A stretch of DNA of 20,615 bases from assembly GCF_946885885.1 (NCBI RefSeq), contig NZ_CAMPHN010000074.1, positions 1 through 20,615 of the forward strand, given 5' to 3'. The stretch is from an uncultured Pseudomonas sp. GTDB lineage: Bacteria > Pseudomonadota > Gammaproteobacteria > Pseudomonadales > Pseudomonadaceae. This document shows, one piece after another, positions 15,001 through 20,615 of the stretch (position 1 is the stretch's first letter; each line of letters opens with the position of its first letter). The translations under genes and the position numbers were made by a program. The notes below the pieces were generated by a model. It saw nothing but the letters and a program-made list of their open reading frames with translations. It was not told the DNA's origin and searched no databases.

Positions 15001-17166
15001 GTGAACCGAAACCAGCCCGCGAAATCCCAACGCCGTACCCCGAAGGTTGCCGCCGTGGCCGTTATCCTCATTGGCAGCTGGGTCTGCGCGTTGTGGGTGC
15101 TCGGTGTCCCCGAGGCCACCCAACTGGTGCCGGCGTCGTCCTCGGTGCGTTTCAACACCGGATTGTGCTTCATCCTGGGCGGAACGAGCCTGCTGCTGAC
15201 CCTGGGACGCCATCCCCGCTGGGCGCTGGTGGCCATTGTCCCGATATTACTGCTGACGGGGTTGACGCTGCTCGAATACCTGCTCGGGCGGAGCATGGCG
15301 ATCGACGAGCTGTTCATCGCCGGACGCACGTTCCCGCATCCGGGAAGGATGGCGCCGAACACCGCCGTCGGCCTGCTGTTGGCCGCGCTGGGATTGGCAA
15401 TCCTGATACCGGGACATTCGCGGATCTGGGCATTGAGCATTTCTGCGATGCTGGCGGCACTGAGCACGGCGCTCGCCCTGGCGGCGGCCCTCGGCTACGC
15501 GTTCGATCTGACTGCCGCCTTCGAGTGGGCCGGCCTCACACGCATGGCCTTACTGACTGCGGCCACCCTGCTCATGCTCAGCCTGGGGATCATCCTGGCT
15601 ACGCGTGAGGTTGGACACATCGCGTCCTGGATCGAACAGCCTTGGCTAGCGAGCAGCATCGGGGTCGGCGCAGCCGGGCTCGGCCTGCTGGCCTCGCATG
15701 CGCTTGGCGCCGAAGTGCCCGGGCTACCCACGCGCGTGTCAGGGGGCCTGTATGCCGCCGTTATCGTGTTTGCAGTTCTGCTCGCAGGCACCATGGCCCA
15801 AGCGCGATACATGCGGCTGATCACGCTGCAACTGGCCATCGCCAACCGCCGTCAGGTCGAGCAGTCGACCGAGATCGCCGACCTTTACGAAAACGCGCCC
15901 TGCGGCTACCACTCCCTCGACGCCCAGGCGCGAATCGTACGGATCAACCATACCGAGCTCGAGTGGCTTGGCTACGAAAGCGACGAACTGGTCGGGCGTA
16001 AAACGCTGTTCGAATTGCTCACACCGGAAAGCAGGGAGGTCTTTCAGGCGCAGTTCTCACGCCTCAAGGAATGCGGCGTCGTGCGCGACCTGCAACTGGA
16101 ATTGGTGCGTAAGGACGGCAGCACCTTGCCGGTGGTACTCAGCGAAACGGCGGTGTACGACGCCCACGGCAGGTTCCACCACAGCCGCAGTACGCTGTCC
16201 GACGGTAGCGAACGCCGGCGCTTCGAGCAGGTGCTACGCGATAGCGAACAGCGCCTGCAGGTGTTGATCGACAACGTGCAGATGGCCGTCGTCGTGCATG
16301 CCGGCGATTCTTCGATCGAGTTCGCCAATCCTAGCGCGGCGAATCTGCTCGGACTGACCCGGGACCAGATGCTGGGACGCTCGGCGATCGACCCAGTGTG
16401 GCATTTCGTCCGCGAGGACGGTTCGCCCATGCCTATCGACGAGTATCCGGTCAACCTAGTCATCCGCAGCCGGCTGGCGCTGCGCGACTATGTGACTGGA
16501 GTCCACGTCGCCGAATCGGAACCGATCCGCTGGCTGCTGATCAACGCGGTACCGGTGACCGGGCAGGACGGCAGCTTGCGGCAAGTCATCGTATCGTTCA
16601 TCGATATCAGCGAACGCCAGCGGCAGAAGCGGCACCTGGAGCAGTTGGCATCGACCGATACGCTGACCGGTCTGGCCACCCGCCGCCACCTGATCGAGCA
16701 GGCAGACCACGAGTTGGCACGCGCGCGCCGCAGCGGCCGGCCACTGGCCCTGATCCTCTTCGATATCGATCATTTCAAGTCGGTCAACGATCGCTTCGGG
16801 CACGAGACAGGCGATCGGGTGCTGCGCCGGATCGGCGAGCTGCTGCGATGCGAACTGCGAGAGGTCGATATCGCCGCGCGTTGGGGCGGTGAAGAATTCT
16901 GCGTGTTGCTGCCGGACACGAACTCGCACGCCGCGGTCGAGATTGCCGAGCGGCTACGCTCGGCGGTGGAAAAGATGCCCATGACCTCGCCGGACGGTGG
17001 CCTCCTGCCGGTCACGGCGTCGTTCGGCCTGGTCCTGTCCACGCCCGACGATGACGACTTCAACCGGCTGGTCAATGCCGCGGACAAGGCCATGTACCAG
17101 GCGAAATGCGAGGGCCGCAACCGGATCCATCTGCTGGATGAGATTCAGCGCAAACTGGATGTCTGA
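15001..17166 (+). CDS. Membrane-anchored PAS-PAS-GGDEF diguanylate cyclase
   Basis: This 721-residue protein probably makes cyclic di-GMP. The N-terminal 280 residues contain about eight hydrophobic segments with two similar turns (SSSVRFNTGLCFILGG and HPGRMAPNTAVGLLLA), an integral membrane sensor. Two PAS-like domains follow, about 290-400 and 413-540. The GGDEF domain runs about 549-715 with FDIDHFKSVNDRFGHETGD, the active-site GGEEF (629-633) and an intact RxxD product-inhibition site five residues before it (620-623). There is no EAL domain. The frame is open from 14800; GTG 15001 is preferred for GAGG at 14992-14995, with ATG 14965 as alternative. The stop codon overlaps an ATG opening the terC remnant. 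Confidence 0.9.
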   Translation: MNRNQPAKSQRRTPKVAAVAVILIGSWVCALWVLGVPEATQLVPASSSVRFNTGLCFILGGTSLLLTLGRHPRWALVAIVPILLLTGLTLLEYLLGRSMAIDELFIAGRTFPHPGRMAPNTAVGLLLAALGLAILIPGHSRIWALSISAMLAALSTALALAAALGYAFDLTAAFEWAGLTRMALLTAATLLMLSLGIILATREVGHIASWIEQPWLASSIGVGAAGLGLLASHALGAEVPGLPTRVSGGLYAAVIVFAVLLAGTMAQARYMRLITLQLAIANRRQVEQSTEIADLYENAPCGYHSLDAQARIVRINHTELEWLGYESDELVGRKTLFELLTPESREVFQAQFSRLKECGVVRDLQLELVRKDGSTLPVVLSETAVYDAHGRFHHSRSTLSDGSERRRFEQVLRDSEQRLQVLIDNVQMAVVVHAGDSSIEFANPSAANLLGLTRDQMLGRSAIDPVWHFVREDGSPMPIDEYPVNLVIRSRLALRDYVTGVHVAESEPIRWLLINAVPVTGQDGSLRQVIVSFIDISERQRQKRHLEQLASTDTLTGLATRRHLIEQADHELARARRSGRPLALILFDIDHFKSVNDRFGHETGDRVLRRIGELLRCELREVDIAARWGGEEFCVLLPDTNSHAAVEIAERLRSAVEKMPMTSPDGGLLPVTASFGLVLSTPDDDDFNRLVNAADKAMYQAKCEGRNRIHLLDEIQRKLDV

Positions 17167-17580
17167 TGCGCAGCCATACTTTCCTGACCTGCGCCGACCT
17201 GGTGTTCGCGATCGACAGCGTGCCGGCGATCTTCGCCATTCCCCAGGACCATCGTCTATACCTCGAACATCTTCGCGATTCTCGGCCTGCGCGCCCTGTA
17301 CTTTGCCTTGGCCGCACTGATTCATCGCTTCGCCTATCTCAAATATGCCCTGGCGCTGGTACTGGTCTTCATTGGCGCGAAGATTTTCCTCGCCGGCATC
17401 ATCGGCAAGATCCCGTCGGCCATCTCGCTGGGCGTGACCTTCGGGCTGTTACTCGGCGGGGTGATCGTGTCGCTGTACAAGACACGCGGCGAACAACCTT
17501 CGACCCTCACCGATGTAACACCACCGGAGAAGCGGACGGCGGCCGATAACGCCGGCACATCGAGGAGCCCCAGGCCATAA
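17166..17580 (+). pseudogene. terC-family remnant, 5'-truncated and frameshifted
   Basis: Two reading frames together spell the C-terminal part of a TerC-type membrane protein (tellurium resistance / Alx family). The first frame gives DLVFAIDSVPAIFAIPQD up to about 17249; the second, from 17248, gives TIVYTSNIFAILGLRALYF and then LIHRFAYLKYALALVLVFIGAKIFL, ending at TAA 17578. At the join, intact TerC proteins read DPxIVYTSN, so the shift fits a loss of 5 bases near 17250. TerC proteins are about 310-330 residues; roughly the first 190 are missing, and the upstream DNA is the diguanylate cyclase. The last 35 residues are hydrophilic and unlike TerC. A functional protein is unlikely. Confidence 0.85.
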
Positions 17581-17785
17581 GGCAGACGCCTTCGGAGTTC
17601 GACCGAGCAGCCACGCTTGGCCGGGCTCCGCAGGATCCGCCTTGTTGAAGCGCTTTCGACCTATCGAGCTTTATGGCATACACGGTCCTTGCATCGCCCT
17701 CAGCGTAGCTGTTGCGCCAGCGTCCCCAGTTCGAGGTGCTCGTGGCCAACCATACAACCGCACCGCCTTCGAGCTTGCTGATGGA

Positions 17786-18736
17786 TTACAGGGCGAACGG
17801 CAGCATCACTGCGACCTGCTGGCGCTGCGCCAGGCGGCGTCCGAACTCGCCGGGATCGTGAATCAACACCTCCTGGCCGGCAAACGACTGCGCGGCGATC
17901 AGCCGCGACAGCCAGAAGCGCACGCAGGCCACGCGCAGCAGGGTCGGCCACAGCTCTGCCTCGGCCGGCGTGAAGTGGCGCAGCGCGGAGTAGGCGCCGA
18001 GCAGGGCCTGAGCGCGGTGCGCATCGAGGCTGCCATCGGCTTCCGAACACCAGTCGTTGAGGGCGATCGCCAGGTCGTAGAGCATCGGTCCCGAGCAGGC
18101 GTTGTAGAAGTCGATCACCCCGCTCAGGCGGTTGCCGTCGAACAGCACGTTGTCGCGAAACAGGTCGGCATGCAGATTGGCCCGCGGCAACGCCAGGATG
18201 CGCGCTTTGAGGCGGTGGATTTCCGCCAAGGCATCGCGCAACAGCGGCAACTGCTCATCGGACAATTGCAGCGCCAGGCTCGGGCCTTCGCTGAGCATCC
18301 AGTCCAGGCCGCGGTCGCTGCGTCGCTCCAGCACCTGTTCGCGGGTGGCCAGGTGAATATGCGCCAGCAGCGTGCCGACTTCCTGGCAATGATGCGGGTT
18401 GGGCTGCTGCACATGCTGGCCGGGCAGGCGCGGTTGCAGCAGCGCCGGCTTTTCCGCGAGGCTGCGCAGCGCTTCGCCGCTGCCGGTGCGCAGGGCATAG
18501 GGCACCGGCAGCTCGGCGGCGTGCAGCACGTCGAGCAGTTCGATAAAGAACGGCAGGTCGGCGCTCGGTCCGCGCTCGATCAGGGTCAGGACGAATTCGC
18601 CGCGTTCCATGCTGACGAAGAAATTACTGTTTTCGCTGCCCGCGGCGATGCCTTGAAAGTCGCGCAGACGACCCAGGCCATAGGGGGCGAGAAAATCCTC
18701 GAGCTCATGGCGCTCAAGGGGGGTGAACACCGACAT
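17786..18736 (-). CDS. thrB: Homoserine kinase, type II (ThrB, APH-fold)
   Basis: This 316-residue cytoplasmic kinase phosphorylates L-homoserine in threonine synthesis. It belongs to the aminoglycoside phosphotransferase-fold homoserine kinases found in Pseudomonas, not the GHMP type of E. coli. It has LHADLFRDNVLFD (catalytic D191, metal-binding N196) and VIDFYNACSG (D209), plus GSENSNFFV near the N-terminus and HDPGEFGRRLAQRQQ near the C-terminus. ATG 18736 (MSVFTPLER) is chosen over the in-frame ATG 18751 because this N-terminus matches the family. It is encoded next to the DUF2782 gene and polA as in other Pseudomonas. A 12-bp palindrome, GTTTCGCGAAAC (18756-18767), lies just upstream. 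Confidence 0.94.
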   Translation of the reverse strand: MSVFTPLERHELEDFLAPYGLGRLRDFQGIAAGSENSNFFVSMERGEFVLTLIERGPSADLPFFIELLDVLHAAELPVPYALRTGSGEALRSLAEKPALLQPRLPGQHVQQPNPHHCQEVGTLLAHIHLATREQVLERRSDRGLDWMLSEGPSLALQLSDEQLPLLRDALAEIHRLKARILALPRANLHADLFRDNVLFDGNRLSGVIDFYNACSGPMLYDLAIALNDWCSEADGSLDAHRAQALLGAYSALRHFTPAEAELWPTLLRVACVRFWLSRLIAAQSFAGQEVLIHDPGEFGRRLAQRQQVAVMLPFAL

Positions 18737-18755
18737 ATCAGGACCTGCCAATACT

Positions 18756-18767
18756 GTTTCGCGAAAC
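18756..18767. repeat. 12-bp palindrome upstream of thrB
   Basis: GTTTCGCGAAAC is perfectly self-complementary and lies 20-31 bp before the thrB start codon. It might be an operator or a small hairpin; no known regulator site is recognised. Confidence 0.3.
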
Positions 18768-18949
18768 GCGTTGCCGCGCCGAATGGTGCCAGATCAGGCA
18801 CGGGGCGCAGATACTGATCGCGCCCTTACCAGAGCCCGCAACGACACATGGCGCCATTGCTCGTCGATCAATTGCAAAGATCTACGCTTACCTCGCCCAC
18901 GCTCGAACAGGCGTCACCGCAGTGAAGTCCTGTCGGCAGACCTTTAGCC

Positions 18950-19234
18950 TTACCATTTGAAAATTTCCCAGGATGGAATCAGCATGTCCGGCGAGTCCGA
19001 ACGAACGAAGTTGCCGTCGCTGCCATCGGCGCGCACCAGAAAATAAGGCTTGCCGCCCTTGGGGGTGACTTTGACCGCATAGAGGAAACCGTTGACCCGG
19101 TACTCTTCGATGGTGCGGTCGCCGTCCTGGCGGATGGTCACGTCCGGCTCGGCGGACGGGGCATCGTCGGCGTATGCCGCGAGCGATGCGCATGCCAACA
19201 GGCTGGCCAGCAACAGGCGATTGAGTGTGCGCAT
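18950..19234 (-). CDS. DUF2782 family exported protein
   Basis: This 94-residue protein has a signal peptide ([22 protein letters not shown], cleavage near YA-DD). The mature part contains [37 protein letters not shown] and ends [13 protein letters not shown], the conserved pattern of the DUF2782 proteins encoded beside polA in Pseudomonas. Function is unknown; location is periplasmic. AGAGGCAAGG precedes ATG 19234 on the complement strand. The complement also shows TAGAAT at 19271-19276, a good -10 candidate in the 72-bp gap shared with polA. It may be cotranscribed with thrB across a 213-bp gap. Confidence 0.88.
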   Translation of the reverse strand: MRTLNRLLLASLLACASLAAYADDAPSAEPDVTIRQDGDRTIEEYRVNGFLYAVKVTPKGGKPYFLVRADGSDGNFVRSDSPDMLIPSWEIFKW

Positions 19235-19306
19235 GGTAACCTTGCCTCTTTTGATTTCTATGGTGCGGTCATTCTAGCGCCGCCTCCGCCGAAAAGGTTG
19301 ATCCTC

Positions 19307-20615
19307 ATGAGCCACGCCCCTCTCGTCCTGGTCGACGGTTCCTCGTACTTGTACCGCGCTTTTCACGCCCTGCCGCCGCTGACCACCTCCAAGGGCCTGC
19401 CCACCGGGGCGGTCAAGGGCGTGCTGAATATGCTCAAGAGCCTGCGCAAGCAGTACCCGGACAGCCCTTTCGCGGTGGTCTTCGATGCCAAGGGCGGGAC
19501 TTTCCGCGACGAATTGTTCGCCGAATACAAAGCCAATCGCCCGTCGATGCCGGACGAATTGCGCGTGCAGGTCGAGCCACTGCACGCCAGCGTCAGGGCC
19601 CTGGGTTTCCCGCTGCTGTGCGTGGATAACGTCGAAGCCGACGACGTGATCGGCACCCTGGCCCGGCAATGCGCCGCCGAGCACCGCGACGTGGTGATTT
19701 CCACCGGCGACAAGGACATGGCCCAACTGGTGTGCAAGCACGTGACCCTGGTCAACACCATGACCGGCAGCGTTTACGACATCGAGGGCGTGAAAAACAA
19801 ATTCGGCGTCGGCCCCGAGCTGATCATCGATTACCTCGCGCTGATGGGCGACAAGGTCGACAACATCCCCGGCGTGCCCGGCGTCGGCGAGAAAACCGCG
19901 CTGGGCCTGCTGGTCGGCGTCGGCGGCGGGCTCGACGTGCTCTACGCCAATCTCGACAAGGTGCCGGATTTGCCGATCCGCGGCGCCAAGACGCTGCCGG
20001 CCAAGCTCGAAGAACACCGCGACATGGCCTATCTGTCCTACCAGTTGGCGACCATCAAGCTCGATGTGCCGCTAAATATCGAAATCGAATCGCTGCACCC
20101 CACGGAAGCCGACGTACCGGCATTGATCGAGCTGTATGGCGAGTTGGAATTCCGTAGCTGGCTCGACGAGTTGCTGCGCAAGCAGCCGGCGGCCGCGAAA
20201 GCCGCCGCGCCGAGCGCCGACCTGTTCGCCCTGACGCCGAGCGCCGGCGCCGATGTGACGGACGAGCTGCCGGCAGAAGCCGCGCCGAGCCTGGGCGACT
20301 ACCAACTGGTGCTGGAGCAGGCGCAGTTCGACGCCTGGCTGGAGAAGCTCAAGGGCGCGGAACTGATCGCCTTCGACACCGAAACCACCGGCCTGGACGC
20401 TCAGCAGGCGCAGCTCGTCGGCCTGTCGTTCGCGGTCAAGGCGGGCGAAGCGGCCTATATCCCCGTCGCGCACTCCTACATGGGCGTGCCGGCGCAGCTG
20501 GATCGCGATCAGGTACTGGCGGCGCTTAAGCCGATCCTCGAAGACCCGCGCAAGGCCAAAGTCGGCCAGCACGCCAAGTACGACATCAATATCCTCGCCA
20601 ATGCCTCGACGCCGA
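19307..20615 (+). CDS. polA: DNA polymerase I, N-terminal part
   Basis: The first 436 codons of DNA polymerase I are present; the frame runs off the window. The N-terminal 5'-3' exonuclease domain shows [59 protein letters not shown] and the helix-turn segment [19 protein letters not shown]. An Ala/Pro-rich linker near residues 290-325 leads to the 3'-5' proofreading domain, whose Exo I motif FDTETTGLD keeps D357 and E359, so proofreading is probably active. The full protein is about 900 residues. ATG 19307 is supported by AAAAGG at 19292-19297. The enzyme fills gaps in repair and removes Okazaki primers. Confidence 0.96.
   Translation, partial: MSHAPLVLVDGSSYLYRAFHALPPLTTSKGLPTGAVKGVLNMLKSLRKQYPDSPFAVVFDAKGGTFRDELFAEYKANRPSMPDELRVQVEPLHASVRALGFPLLCVDNVEADDVIGTLARQCAAEHRDVVISTGDKDMAQLVCKHVTLVNTMTGSVYDIEGVKNKFGVGPELIIDYLALMGDKVDNIPGVPGVGEKTALGLLVGVGGGLDVLYANLDKVPDLPIRGAKTLPAKLEEHRDMAYLSYQLATIKLDVPLNIEIESLHPTEADVPALIELYGELEFRSWLDELLRKQPAAAKAAAPSADLFALTPSAGADVTDELPAEAAPSLGDYQLVLEQAQFDAWLEKLKGAELIAFDTETTGLDAQQAQLVGLSFAVKAGEAAYIPVAHSYMGVPAQLDRDQVLAALKPILEDPRKAKVGQHAKYDINILANASTP

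Noticed and set aside
17581..17785. Coding remnant between the terC pseudogene and thrB
   Set aside because: Short open frames on the - strand exist, but none has a recognisable domain or ribosome binding site. I see nothing definite in this 205-bp gap.

Overview
The window is high-GC DNA from a gammaproteobacterium, most likely a Pseudomonas. The main evidence is gene order. The run metQ-metI-metN / small lipoprotein / znuB-znuC-zur / znuA, followed by thrB, a DUF2782 protein and polA, is the arrangement I know from the PA5493-PA5505 region of P. aeruginosa. The intergenic palindromes built on GTAGCCCGGATGCAATCC or GTAGCCCGGGTTGAGCGAAG are also a familiar Pseudomonas type. No rRNA, tRNA, CRISPR, phage or complete insertion sequence was found.

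Layout. (1) 1-6234 (+) is an acidic amino acid and amide module: the 3' end of aspartase (aspA), a Glt/Dct-type symporter, an AGCS sodium:amino-acid symporter, a solitary periplasmic solute-binding protein and a cytoplasmic type I asparaginase (ansA). Together these could import asparagine or aspartate and degrade them to fumarate and ammonia. The symporter-AGCS gap holds several strong hairpins and a possible 20-residue leader peptide. The gap before ansA is full of repeats, including a MITE-like element of about 174 bp flanked by TA. (2) 6406-9089 (-) is the methionine ABC importer metN-metI-metQ. (3) 9219-9893 (-) is a small lipoprotein. (4) 10189-13290 is the zinc uptake locus: zur-znuC-znuB (-) divergent from znuA (+) across a clear Zur box. 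(5) 13401-17580 (+) looks like a variable insert between znuA and thrB: a PaaA2/ParE-type toxin-antitoxin pair, a SAM methyltransferase of unknown target, a membrane-anchored PAS-PAS-GGDEF diguanylate cyclase and a broken terC remnant. (6) 17786-19234 (-) holds thrB and a DUF2782 secreted protein, with polA divergent from 19307 to the window end.

Most of the window is ordinary core genome. The points most worth a second look are the structured leader before the AGCS symporter, the MITE and the re-use of its terminal sequence as the ansA stop codon, the accessory cluster between znuA and thrB, and the 5'-truncated, frameshifted terC that starts inside the cyclase stop codon. I did not find a clearly new multi-gene system.
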